Shown: piece by piece, positions 36,343 to 45,509 of the stretch
Numbering within the stretch: the first letter of the stretch is position 1
Layout: every line of letters begins with the position of its first letter
Source of the DNA: Maribacter polysiphoniae
GTDB lineage: Bacteria; Bacteroidota; Bacteroidia; Flavobacteriales; Flavobacteriaceae
DNA length: 64,000 bases
Assembly: GCF_003148665.1 (NCBI RefSeq)
Contig: NZ_QGGQ01000008.1
Span: forward strand, 126,566 to 190,565
Direction: 5' to 3'
Position numbers and translations under genes: made by a program
Notes under the pieces: model-generated
The model's input: only the letters and a program-made list of their open reading frames with translations
What the model was told of the DNA's origin: nothing
Database searches by the model: none

Positions 36343-36390
36343 ATGCCTTGGATGACAATTGGAAACGATTGTCGCCAAGGCATTCTTTTT
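36343..36390 (+). terminator. Terminator-like hairpin with no gene upstream
   Basis: ATGCCTTGG (36343-36351) pairs with CCAAGGCAT (36375-36383); inside it GACAAT pairs with ATTGTC; TTCTTTTT follows. The nearest upstream gene ends 380 bases earlier, so it may end a long 3' leader or a small RNA that includes the tandem repeat. Confidence 0.6.
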
Positions 36391-37033
36391 ATACCATAAA
36401 ATAGGTCCAATGAAAACATAGCCCTTTATCGAACGACAACAGGGGTCATGAGCATAGTACGCTTAGGGATATGGAACTTCTGGCATTCCATTGTGAAGAA
36501 AATTGGTCGAGTCCCTTTAAACTATTATCAACCGGAAATTGTTTTATCCTTTTAGTTCCTCTAATATGGACATGGATTTAAAAAAATATTTAATCTTGCT
36601 ATACATTAAGTGTCATTGACATGAATGTTACTGTTCAAGAACTATCCCATAAAATAGATTTTCCAACAATAGTCGAAGGACTACTTAATGGTATTGGTCA
36701 AAATATCGGTCTTATCATGAAGCACCCTACCCACTGGACAGGTTTCCTATCTTTATCAAATTACTATGTGAATCCATATTATTATTGTTTTTGGGTTATC
36801 CTTACACCAGAATTAACATCAACCGCATAGGCATCTTTCGCAACTGTGTTCATTATCGCCTTTATTATTCTGGGCTCTCCTTCCCGTGCCATGACCCCGA
36901 TACTGTTTTCCTTATTGGTTGATTTTACTTGCTCGATCACTTCTTTTTATTTACATGGATTGGGTGTTATAGTAAGAACGACCCAGAATTACAGTACAAT
37001 ACACAAAAAAGCGTGTACGAACATACCCAATCA

Positions 37034-37049
37034 ATGTTAACGTACACAT
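37034..37049. promoter_or_regulatory. LacI-type operator-like sequence, site A
   Basis: ATGTTAACGTACACAT, centred on CG, lies 36 bases before the LacI-family gene. A partial copy with the shared core CGTACAC (reverse strand) is centred 23 bases upstream (37011-37026). This fits autoregulation. Confidence 0.55.
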
Positions 37050-37084
37050 CTTTTGGTTTCTTTTTTGGATATATTTGTAATACG

Positions 37085-38113
37085 ATGAAGAAAAAGATAA
37101 CCATCAAGGATATTGCCCGGGTGGCAAATGTTTCTATAGGAACAGTTGATCGGGTCATTCATAAAAGGGGAAAAGTTTCCGAAACTGCCTTGCAGCAGGT
37201 GAATGATGCTCTAAAAGAATTGGACTACAAGCCTAATCCCCTAGCGCGAACCCTTAGAAACAATGTTGTTTATAAAATAAACATCCTCATACCTGACCCC
37301 AACAAGGATCCTTATTGGGTTCCTTGCGAACAGGGAATTAATGCCGTTATTGAAGAGTATGAGGCTTTTGATATTGAAATTTCAGTACTTCTTTTTGACC
37401 CCTCTAAACCAGAATCATTCTCCCAAATCGGCAACGATTTGGTCGAGAAAGGATCGGATGCCCTATTATTTGTGCCTTTATTCGAAAAAGAGAGTGTTCT
37501 TCTACTGGAAAAACTCAACAAAAAGGATATACTGACGGGAACTTTCAATAGCCTTCCCAGAAATCATGTGGACCACCATGTAGGCCATGATCTTTTCTTG
37601 AGCGGTAGGGTTGCCGCCAAACTCGTTTCCGATGTTATCCAACCTTCTTCAAGAATCGGAATAATACACATCAATGAAGCCGTAAATAATGCAATTCACA
37701 TGCGCCAAAAAGAAAAAGGCTTTAGGACTTATTTCAAGGACCATTATGCCGATCATGATGTACTTACCAAAAAGATAAACACGAGTAATGTTACCGAGGC
37801 ACTACGAGATTTCATAGCGGAGGAAAAAGTGGACATTTTTTTCGTGACTACCTCTAAAACATATGAAGTCGCACTTGCCTTAAAACAACTGAATAAAAAA
37901 GCAACTGTTGTAGGCTATGATCTCTTACCCGAAAATGTTGCGTGTTTACAAAATGGTGAAATTCAATTTCTAATACATCAGGCACCTAAGCTACAAGCAT
38001 CCCTTTCACTCAAAAACCTTGTAGAAAAACTGTTGTTCAATAAAGAGTTTCCCAAAAAACAATTATTACCCATAGAAATCATCAACTCGGAAAATATAAA
38101 GAGCTACCTCTAA
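37085..38113 (+). CDS. LacI-family transcriptional regulator
   Basis: A 342-residue regulator. The N-terminal helix-turn-helix and hinge are TIKDIARVANVSIGTVDRVI and RTLRNN; the rest is a periplasmic-binding-protein-like sugar domain (about 60-342) with DPYWVPCEQGINAVIEEY, VGHDLFLSGRVAAKLV and VVGYDLLPENV. The start is the ATG at 37085, where the DNA-binding domain begins; a longer frame adds unrelated residues. Operator-like sequences occur in its own promoter and before the GH109-like gene. The effector sugar is unknown. Confidence 0.87.
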   Translation: MKKKITIKDIARVANVSIGTVDRVIHKRGKVSETALQQVNDALKELDYKPNPLARTLRNNVVYKINILIPDPNKDPYWVPCEQGINAVIEEYEAFDIEISVLLFDPSKPESFSQIGNDLVEKGSDALLFVPLFEKESVLLLEKLNKKDILTGTFNSLPRNHVDHHVGHDLFLSGRVAAKLVSDVIQPSSRIGIIHINEAVNNAIHMRQKEKGFRTYFKDHYADHDVLTKKINTSNVTEALRDFIAEEKVDIFFVTTSKTYEVALALKQLNKKATVVGYDLLPENVACLQNGEIQFLIHQAPKLQASLSLKNLVEKLLFNKEFPKKQLLPIEIINSENIKSYL

Positions 38114-38805
38114 CAATAACCCTCCTTAATGGCCTGCCCCTAACCCACAATCCGCTGGAATCAGTTTATAATATTTTTTTGATGTGATTCAACATTTCCC
38201 CATACATCAACCATGACCCGAAAAGCTTGGATGCGTGCTTTTAACACCCTCTTTACCCCCACAGAATACAACACCTTTTAGTAAGCAATAAATACCAAAT
38301 CGCTGTTCCTTCATAATCAGCTTCAAATAAGTCAATTTCTTATTATTTTTAAATTAAAATCCATTAATATTGAATTTTAAAGGTCATAAATTGATGATTT
38401 TATAATTTTAACTTCCGTAATCCAAAAATTTACGAAAACCCTTTCGAAAATACCCATACACCAAACTATTTACCACTACTTATTGATTTACAGTATTTTA
38501 CATAAGTTAATTAACCCGAGACCTAGATTCTAAAGACAACGACATTACCAATGGGTATGTTAAAAATGGAAGAGTTCATTATTATAAGAATAATTTTGAA
38601 GGAATGAATTTCAAAAATTACCGAATTGCATTCGGTTAATACTAGAACTATCATGGGAGCAGCCTACAAATTGGAACAACAGTTACTACAGAACCGAATC
38701 AGCTACAACATGCTGCCCCTACAAATAAAATATTTTCCAAATTCCAACCATCACAACGTATAAATCAAATAATATATTCCATTTAACCACATTAAAATCA
38801 AGTTT
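38114..38805. other. Non-coding region before the transaldolase gene
   Basis: About 690 AT-rich bases without a supportable gene. A 44-codon stretch (about 38508-38638) reads DLDSKDNDITNGYVKNG and NFEGMNFKNYRIAFG before a stop, which could be the tail of a lost gene, but there is no start and no recognisable family. Confidence 0.45.
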
Positions 38806-39462
38806 ATGAAATTTTTTATAGATACCGCGAACCTAGACCAAATAAAGGAAGCCCAAGCATTGGGAGTTTTGGACGGAGTAACAACAAACCCTTCATTAAT
38901 GGCCAAAGAAGGCATTACCGGGAAGGCCAACATACTAAAGCACTATGAGGCTATCTGCGATTGTGTCGATGGCGATGTATCGGCAGAGGTAATTTCAACC
39001 GATTTCGATGGAATGATTAAAGAAGGGGAAGAGTTGGCTGCCCTAAACCCTCAAATTGTGGTCAAATTACCCATGATTGCCGATGGTGTGAAAGCCTGTA
39101 AATATTTCTCGGACAAAGGCATTAGAACCAATGTTACCTTGGTGTTTTCTGCAGGACAGGCTCTACTTGCCGCAAAGGCAGGTGCCACCTATGTATCCCC
39201 ATTTTTGGGAAGATTGGACGATATTTCTACCGATGGTCTTAATCTTATTGCTGAAATAAGACAGATATATGACAACTATGATTTCGATACCCAAATATTG
39301 GCTGCCTCCATCAGACACACCATGCATGTGATCAACTGCGCGAAAATTGGTTCCGATGTAATGACGGGGCCCCTTTCGTCAATTGAAGGTTTGCTTAAAC
39401 ACCCCTTGACCGATTCTGGTTTGGCCAAGTTTCTTGAGGATGCAAAATCGTTTGATTTGTAG
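38806..39462 (+). CDS. Small transaldolase / fructose-6-phosphate aldolase
   Basis: A 218-residue protein of the short transaldolase family. It begins [16 protein letters not shown], has [13 protein letters not shown], the Schiff-base lysine K87 in [36 protein letters not shown] and AASIRH. Members are either transaldolases of the pentose phosphate pathway or fructose-6-phosphate aldolases; sequence by eye does not decide. A role in handling pentose from the neighbouring xylan genes is plausible. A 16-bp inverted repeat follows the stop. Confidence 0.9.
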   Translation: MKFFIDTANLDQIKEAQALGVLDGVTTNPSLMAKEGITGKANILKHYEAICDCVDGDVSAEVISTDFDGMIKEGEELAALNPQIVVKLPMIADGVKACKYFSDKGIRTNVTLVFSAGQALLAAKAGATYVSPFLGRLDDISTDGLNLIAEIRQIYDNYDFDTQILAASIRHTMHVINCAKIGSDVMTGPLSSIEGLLKHPLTDSGLAKFLEDAKSFDL

Positions 39463-40101
39463 ATACACTAGCCAAAAAGCATCCATATAAATACATATCA
39501 AATCCAAAAGAACCATCCGCTTTGCAACCAATGTAATGGAACGTGTTCTTTTGGATTTGACACTACTATGATTTCCCGTATTAGGCCATACACAAGATCC
39601 CGATTCTACGTAAATGATGTCCAGACCGAATGGACTTTAAATGTACCTTCCTTTTCAAAGTCCTAGGACAACATTCGAATGAACGTAATACCACAATCCG
39701 TAAAATACGAACACATACTTCTATGCGTAGGAAGTAACCAGGCCTAAATCCCCATTGGAAAGATATAAGATCCTACTTGACCATTTCGTGAAAATGGGGC
39801 AAAAGATCCATGCCTTTTGCAAATTCATATCCAGTTATAATCAGGAAAACATCAAAAAAAACTATCGGGAATTTCATATCGGATGGGTCTTCTGAACGAG
39901 TAAATAAAAAATACTGGCCTAAAAGCCCATTAAAAAGGGAAATGCAACAAATGTATTACAGTTTGCTTCAATAATAACACCCCCAAAATTATAGTCAAAA
40001 TACCTTTAGAAATTCAAAACGACACCCTAGGTTAATTGTTCGTTATGCTTAGTTTTTTTGCTTTACAAAATTAAATGACCCGACTAAAATAATTTTCTAT
40101 T
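39463..40101. other. Non-coding region before the GH10-GPH-GH43 operon
   Basis: About 640 bases with no supportable gene apart from the inverted repeat at 39498-39560. A 34-codon frame from 39568 is too short and unfamiliar to call. It should contain the operon promoter, but no exact -7 element was found close to 40102. Confidence 0.45.
39498..39560. repeat. 16-bp perfect inverted repeat with 31-base loop
   Basis: TCAAATCCAAAAGAAC (39498-39513) pairs perfectly with GTTCTTTTGGATTTGA (39545-39560). It begins 36 bases after the transaldolase stop. No T run follows, so it is an atypical terminator or an mRNA-stabilising structure. Confidence 0.8.
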
Positions 40102-41247
40102 ATGACCATGACATATAAAATTCGCGTACTTCTAATCGTTTTCGTTTTAAGCTTAAGTGCTTGCCAAACCAACAATAAGGATTCAAAGAAAGACACCTCC
40201 AAAGAAGAGGTCTCTTTAAAGGAACATTTCAAAGGAAGCTTTTTGATAGGGGCCGCAATCAACGATAGCCATATTGACAGATCGGATTCGCTTGGTATTC
40301 AACTCCTGAAAAAAGAGTTTAATTCCATAACCCCTGAAAATATAATGAAATGGATGTATGTCCATCCTGAAAAGGACTCTTATTTCTTTGACACTACAGA
40401 CAAATATGTAGCCCTCGGCCAAGAGAATGGGATGTATATCGTAGGTCATAATTTGGTTTGGCACAGTCAGTTGGCGGATTGGGTCAACCCTATTAAGGAT
40501 AGTCTTGAAATGGCTTCTGTATTAAAGGAACATATTAACACCATTGCCAGCAGATACAAAGGAAAAATCGATGCTTGGGACGTTGTAAATGAAGCCTTGA
40601 ATGAGGACGGAACCTTGAGGGAATCCGTTTTTTCCAATACAATGGGCGATGGCTTCCTGGAACTGGCCTTTAAGGAAGCTGCCAAAGCCGATCCGGATGC
40701 AACACTTATATATAACGACTATAATCTTTGGAAACCCGAAAAAAGGGACGGGGTAGTTCGTTTGGTGAAAAAATTACAGGATAATGGCGCCAAAATCGAT
40801 GAAGTCGGTATACAGGCACATTGGAGTTTGGAAGGCCCTTCCATCGAAGATATTGAAAATAGCATCATTGCATTTTCAGAGCTTGGGGTCAAGATTTCGT
40901 TCACTGAATTGGATGTCACGGTCTTGCCCAATCCTTGGGAGTTGGACGGGGCTGCCGTTAATCAAAATTATGACGAATTTGAAGGAGATCCCAAAATGAA
41001 CCCCTATCCTAACGGATTACCGGATTCCGTTAAACTAAAACTCAGTAAACGATACCAAGATATTTTCAATCTTTTCACAAAACATAAAGAGAAAATAAGC
41101 CGGGTTACCTTCTGGGGCGTTCAAGACGGACAGTCATGGCTTAATAATTGGCCCATAAACGGCCGTACAAACTATCCGTTGTTTTTTGATAGAAATTATC
41201 AACCCAAGAAAGTGTACACGGATATTATCAGCGCTAAAAACAACTAA
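40102..41247 (+). CDS. GH10 endo-beta-1,4-xylanase, lipoprotein
   Basis: A 381-residue family GH10 enzyme with a lipoprotein signal (LVLSLSAC region; lipid on C21). The acid/base is E164 in DAWDVVNEALNEDG and the nucleophile E269 in ISFTELDVTVLP; GHNLVWHSQLADW and YNDYNL are further GH10 subsites. It is a retaining endo-acting xylanase, probably on the cell surface or facing the periplasm. It opens a rightward operon with a GPH symporter and a cytoplasmic GH43. A second ATG two codons inside is equally possible. Confidence 0.92.
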   Translation: MTMTYKIRVLLIVFVLSLSACQTNNKDSKKDTSKEEVSLKEHFKGSFLIGAAINDSHIDRSDSLGIQLLKKEFNSITPENIMKWMYVHPEKDSYFFDTTDKYVALGQENGMYIVGHNLVWHSQLADWVNPIKDSLEMASVLKEHINTIASRYKGKIDAWDVVNEALNEDGTLRESVFSNTMGDGFLELAFKEAAKADPDATLIYNDYNLWKPEKRDGVVRLVKKLQDNGAKIDEVGIQAHWSLEGPSIEDIENSIIAFSELGVKISFTELDVTVLPNPWELDGAAVNQNYDEFEGDPKMNPYPNGLPDSVKLKLSKRYQDIFNLFTKHKEKISRVTFWGVQDGQSWLNNWPINGRTNYPLFFDRNYQPKKVYTDIISAKNN

Positions 41248-41274
41248 TTGTTTATATCATATACGACCTACTAA

Positions 41275-42702
41275 ATGGAAGATTTAAGTAATGAAAAATT
41301 ATCGATAAAAGAAAAAATAGGGTATTCCTTAGGTGACCTTGCGGCCAATCTGGTATTTCAAACCTTAGTTACCTACCTATCTTACTTTTACACCGATATT
41401 TATGGGTTAAAACCAGAGCACGCAGCCATGGTAACCCTCGTTGTCGGCCTAATCGCGGCATTTGCCTTTAACCCGATCGTTGGTGCCCTGGCCGATAGGA
41501 CCAACTCTAAATGGGGGAAATTTAGACCGTGGATATTATGGACGGCCATTCCTCTGGGAATTGCCTCCTTACTCGCCTTTAGCACACCGAATTTCGATTA
41601 CCAGGGCAAGGTGATTTATGCCGTTGCCACCTATTCCCTATTGCTGTTACTCTATGCTTCCAACAATTTACCGTACTCCGCATTAAGCGGTGTGATAACC
41701 GGTAACATGAAAGAACGAAATAGCATTTCGGCCTATAGATTCGTTGCCGTTATGTTCGCGCAGTTCTTTGTACAGGTATTTATGTACGATTTGATCTTAA
41801 AAGCCGGGGGTGGTGACAAAGCCATGGGCATGGAAAAGGTCATGACATTCTTGGCCGTAATCGGTACGGTTATGCTTCTGATCACCTTCTTTACCACCAA
41901 GGAAAGGGTAATCCCCAAAATTGAACAACAATCGAGCTTAAAGGAAGATTTAGGCGATCTATTCAAAAACAGGCCTTGGATCATTATGCTGGTCACCACT
42001 ACCTTGGTGTTTGTAACCCTGGCCCTTAAAGGTGGCGCCTATGTCTATTACTTTGAAAACTATGTAGACAATACCCAATTAGAATTGTTTTTAGATCCTT
42101 TAAGACCCTATTTACCCACTTTTGAAAACGAAACATCCTTTGGTTTGGGCATCTTCAACGGAGGGGGTATTCTCTTCGGTTTGATAGGTATTATGTTATC
42201 AAAAAAGTTCGCCGATAAATACGGTAAAAGAACCGTTTTTTCGACCACGCTGTTCATCTCCACTCTTTTTATTATCCTTTTCTACTTTTATCCTCCAAAA
42301 TCCATTGAATTAATATTCGGGACTCAAATTTTACATGGATTCTTCTATGGTATATGTACCCCTATTTTATGGACCATGATCGCCGATGTTGCCGATTACT
42401 CCGAATGGAAGAACAACAGAAGGGCCACCGCTATCATATTTTCCGCAATGATGGTAGGTCTCAAAGGGGGGTTGAGTATCGGAAGTTCACTTTTAGCCTG
42501 GATACTAAGTCTCTATGATTATGTTCCGAACAACACGACCATTGGGCAGGAGGAACATACCATAAACGGAATAAAAATGTTGGTCAGTATTTATCCGGCC
42601 ATTCCTTTTTTAATCGCTATCGGTCTAATGACATTTTATGAAATAAACAAGAAAATGGAATTAAGGATTGAAGCTGATCTACGCGAAAGAAGAAACCAAT
42701 AA
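41275..42702 (+). CDS. GPH-family (MelB/XynB-like) glycoside:cation symporter
   Basis: A 475-residue inner-membrane MFS-type transporter with about 12 hydrophobic segments. The opening KEKIGYSLGDLAANLVFQTL, then NPIVGALADRTNSKWGKFRPW (first 20 residues NPIVGALADRTNSKWGKFRP) and DVADYSEWKNNRRATAIIFS are signatures of the glycoside-pentoside-hexuronide:cation symporter family. Position between a GH10 and a cytoplasmic GH43 indicates import of xylooligosaccharides or xylose-containing disaccharides. Starts 27 bases after the GH10 gene. Confidence 0.9.
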   Translation: MEDLSNEKLSIKEKIGYSLGDLAANLVFQTLVTYLSYFYTDIYGLKPEHAAMVTLVVGLIAAFAFNPIVGALADRTNSKWGKFRPWILWTAIPLGIASLLAFSTPNFDYQGKVIYAVATYSLLLLLYASNNLPYSALSGVITGNMKERNSISAYRFVAVMFAQFFVQVFMYDLILKAGGGDKAMGMEKVMTFLAVIGTVMLLITFFTTKERVIPKIEQQSSLKEDLGDLFKNRPWIIMLVTTTLVFVTLALKGGAYVYYFENYVDNTQLELFLDPLRPYLPTFENETSFGLGIFNGGGILFGLIGIMLSKKFADKYGKRTVFSTTLFISTLFIILFYFYPPKSIELIFGTQILHGFFYGICTPILWTMIADVADYSEWKNNRRATAIIFSAMMVGLKGGLSIGSSLLAWILSLYDYVPNNTTIGQEEHTINGIKMLVSIYPAIPFLIAIGLMTFYEINKKMELRIEADLRERRNQ

Positions 42703-42717
42703 TTCAATAATATAAGT

Positions 42718-43737
42718 ATGCCAGAAGAGAGTATTGAACATATAGATTTTGAAGCGCTTAATAAAAAAGCCATTTCAAAGCCGTTGGTAAAACATATGTA
42801 TACCGCGGATCCTTCCGCACATGTTTTTGAGGGAAAAATATACATTTATCCTTCCCATGACATCGATGCAGGTATCCCATTCAATGACAACGGCGACCAT
42901 TTTGCCATGGAAGACTACCATGTTATTTCCATGGATACGGTTGAAAGCGAGGCCATAGACAATGGGGAGGCCTTACATGTAAAAGACGTCCCTTGGGCCG
43001 AAAGGCAAATGTGGGCTCCGGATGCAGCCCATAAAGACGGAAAATACTATTTGTTTTTTCCGGCGAGGAACAAGTCAGGTCTATTCCAAATCGGGGTAGC
43101 CATATCCGATTCCCCCACAGGCCCCTTTAAAGCGGAACCCTTGCCTATAGAGGGCAGTTATAGCATTGACCCTGCTGTTTTTGAGGATGAGGATGGCAGC
43201 TATTACATGTACTTTGGTGGAATTTGGGGCGGACAGCTTCAAAAATATCGAAATAACGTCTATGATGAAGCGAATGAGCTACCTAAACACTCCGAAGCGG
43301 CCCTATTACCAATAGTCGCTAAAATGACCGACGATCTATTAGGCTTCGCTGAAGAACCAAAGGGTATTCACATCGTAGACGAAAATGGGGATTTATTGTT
43401 GGAAGGGGACAATGAAAGACGGTTTTTTGAAGCCTCATGGCTTCACAAGTACAACGGAAAATACTATTTTTCCTACTCCACCGGTGACACCCATTTTATT
43501 TGCTATGCCATAGGGGACAACCCATACGGACCATTTACCTATACCGGCAAAATATTGGAACCTGTTGTCGGATGGACATCCCACCACTCTATTTGCGAAG
43601 TAGCCGGCAAATGGTATTTGTTCTACCACGATTCTAGCTTATCCAAAGGAATAACCCATTTAAGATCGGTTAAGCTTGCAGAAATAACACATCATACAGA
43701 CGGTACGATAAGTACCCTAAAGCCATATTTGGATTAG
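42718..43737 (+). CDS. Cytoplasmic GH43 beta-xylosidase / arabinofuranosidase
   Basis: A 339-residue family GH43 enzyme, a five-bladed propeller with the general base D31 in YTADPSAHVFEGKIY, the pKa-modulating Asp in YSIDPAVFEDEDGSYY, and the acid Glu in FFEASWLHKYNGKYYFSYS. No signal peptide is present, so it acts in the cytoplasm on imported oligosaccharides. The close WAERQMWAPDAAHKDGKYYLF block is typical of GH43 subfamilies with xylosidase or arabinofuranosidase activity; which one cannot be told here. It is the last gene of the operon. Confidence 0.9.
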   Translation: MPEESIEHIDFEALNKKAISKPLVKHMYTADPSAHVFEGKIYIYPSHDIDAGIPFNDNGDHFAMEDYHVISMDTVESEAIDNGEALHVKDVPWAERQMWAPDAAHKDGKYYLFFPARNKSGLFQIGVAISDSPTGPFKAEPLPIEGSYSIDPAVFEDEDGSYYMYFGGIWGGQLQKYRNNVYDEANELPKHSEAALLPIVAKMTDDLLGFAEEPKGIHIVDENGDLLLEGDNERRFFEASWLHKYNGKYYFSYSTGDTHFICYAIGDNPYGPFTYTGKILEPVVGWTSHHSICEVAGKWYLFYHDSSLSKGITHLRSVKLAEITHHTDGTISTLKPYLD

Positions 43738-43753
43738 TTTAATTTGGAATGGG

Positions 43754-43790
43754 AAAAGGAGTATTAAATAACTTAATACTCCTTTTTTTT
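43754..43790. terminator. Bidirectional terminator between the two halves of the xylan locus
   Basis: AGGAGTATTAA (43757-43767) pairs perfectly with TTAATACTCCT (43773-43783) across a 5-base loop, flanked by A and T runs. It separates two convergent operons. Confidence 0.9.
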
Positions 43791-43835
43791 GAATTGTACC
43801 ACTACAACAGAATCCCTAAAAAAGCCTTTAAAACG

Positions 43836-45506
43836 CTAATTCATATCTTCATCTACGACCCTTAACCATTCGTATGTGGCCTTATTTGCACTCTCCTTCC
43901 CTAAAGAAGTAGTATACATAGCATAATAACAGCCCACAAAACCACCTGCTGTCTTAGTGCTTAAAAACGTAGCATCGACCTTTTCGGCGATAGGGCTCCA
44001 ATTTTTGGTATCGCTTGAAAAATAAAAGTGATAAAACCCATTGTCCGCCATAATCTTGAGATATACTTTTTCATAATCTATTTTTATAGTGTTCATCGTT
44101 TCAAGATCACTTCCATTTGACTTTAATAATTGAATGACATTTTCCCCATCTTGATACGATTTGCACAAATAATAGAAGTGTTCCGCATTTTGGAAGACGA
44201 CCAAACCAGCCTTCTCATTCGTTCTCGTGGTCCCAAAATCCATGGCTGTGGCGACTTCACCCTTCAAATGGGATTGCCTAACCCCAATAAAACTTGGATT
44301 CTCCTTATTGGAACAAGTTTCGGGCCGAGTCCTCAATGTTATCCCTTCGCTACCCATAGCATACCATTTAGTTATGGGAGTTCGTAAAAAATTATATTTG
44401 AAGTTCAATTCTTCCCCTGTGAAATCATCAAAAAACAATGAATCCCTCTTAATTTGGGTCACCTCTTTTGGAACTTTGATCTCATATCTTTTTTTGACCA
44501 CTTCGCCCTGTAGATCAAAAACAGGCCAGTTATCTTTCCAAACAACCGGGGCCATGAACGTTTCCCGCCCCGTATTAAAGTGGTTTCCCGAATAAGGTCG
44601 GCATCCTAAGAAGACACCCCACCAATCCCCAAACCCATCTTCGAAAATATCGGCATGACCGGTTGAGGTCACTGCATTTTCCCTATCCTCAGGTAAATGA
44701 CGCTGGGTCAATATTGGGTTTTGGGCATAGCTTTCATACGGTCCGGTTACCGATTGACTCCTAAACACCACTTCTGAGTGGTCCTCGGCAGTACCACCCT
44801 CGGCAGCCATTAAATAATAATAACCATTTTTCTTATAGATATGCGGACCTTCTATCCAAACAGGTTTTTTCTTAATATCGGTACCTCCATTTATTAAGAT
44901 CATGGGTTCCCCAATCACCTTCAATCCCTTGATGTCAAATTCCACCATTTTAATCGTTCTATGTCCGTCGTACAAAGGGGTCTTTTCGGGAGCATCACTA
45001 TTGTATACAATATAGGAACGGCCATCCCCATTAAAAAACAGGGAAGGGTCTATTCCTTCCACTTCAGGAATCCAAACAGGATCCGACCAAGGACCTGATG
45101 GATCGGTAGCGGTAACCACAAAATTATTCTTTCCACCAACAATGGTGCATGTAATATAATACACCCCATTGGCATAGCGTATGGCAGGGGCAAAAACACC
45201 TTGGGAAACCTCTAGTCCACTTAAATTCAATTGTTCTGGCCTATCGAGTACATTACCGATCTGTTCCCAATTGACTAAATCATCACTTTTGAAAATAGGG
45301 ATTCCAGGAAAATAGGCAAAGGTTGAATTTACCAGATAATAAGAACCCGCTACCTTACAAATACTGGGGTCTGGATAAAAACCCGCCAGAATAGGGTTTT
45401 CGTATGTTCCTACATCAAACAATTGCCCAGTAGGTTGTTCTTTCTTAAGGGAACAACTTGTGATGATAAGGCTAAGTACAAACATTAAAACAAGTGATTT
45501 CTTCAT
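43836..45506 (-). CDS. GH43 beta-xylosidase-like lipoprotein with C-terminal lectin-like domain
   Basis: A 556-residue lipoprotein (signal ending IITSC). The catalytic propeller (about 35-330) starts NPILAGFYPDPSICKVAG (base Asp in PDPS), contains the Asp of EVEGIDPSLFFNGDGRSY and the acid Glu of WIEGPHIYKKNGYYYL. Residues about 350-556 form a concanavalin-like GH43_C2 domain. This layout is that of beta-xylosidases of the XynB type. Last gene of the leftward unit; starts 3 bases after the GH10 gene. Confidence 0.9.
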   Translation of the reverse strand: MKKSLVLMFVLSLIITSCSLKKEQPTGQLFDVGTYENPILAGFYPDPSICKVAGSYYLVNSTFAYFPGIPIFKSDDLVNWEQIGNVLDRPEQLNLSGLEVSQGVFAPAIRYANGVYYITCTIVGGKNNFVVTATDPSGPWSDPVWIPEVEGIDPSLFFNGDGRSYIVYNSDAPEKTPLYDGHRTIKMVEFDIKGLKVIGEPMILINGGTDIKKKPVWIEGPHIYKKNGYYYLMAAEGGTAEDHSEVVFRSQSVTGPYESYAQNPILTQRHLPEDRENAVTSTGHADIFEDGFGDWWGVFLGCRPYSGNHFNTGRETFMAPVVWKDNWPVFDLQGEVVKKRYEIKVPKEVTQIKRDSLFFDDFTGEELNFKYNFLRTPITKWYAMGSEGITLRTRPETCSNKENPSFIGVRQSHLKGEVATAMDFGTTRTNEKAGLVVFQNAEHFYYLCKSYQDGENVIQLLKSNGSDLETMNTIKIDYEKVYLKIMADNGFYHFYFSSDTKNWSPIAEKVDATFLSTKTAGGFVGCYYAMYTTSLGKESANKATYEWLRVVDEDMN

Positions 45507-45509
45507 AAC

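Larger units (their letters stand above)
35963..37084. other. 1.1-kb non-coding region with repeats
   Basis: No supportable gene on either strand. It holds a 13-bp tandem repeat (36221-36311), a terminator-like hairpin (36343-36390) and operator-like sequences near its right end (37011-37049). Short open frames (for example 36621-36830) lack family similarity and a good start context. Confidence 0.6.

Noticed and set aside
36621-36830. 69-codon plus-strand frame in the gene-poor region
   Set aside because: No family features, no promoter or start context, and residue composition is unlike a folded or membrane protein.
38213-38281. 22-codon frame MTRKAWMRAFNTLF...
   Set aside because: Too short, no promoter element and no membrane or leader-like character.
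39568-39672. 34-codon frame after the inverted repeat
   Set aside because: No family resemblance; not distinguishable from chance in AT-rich DNA.
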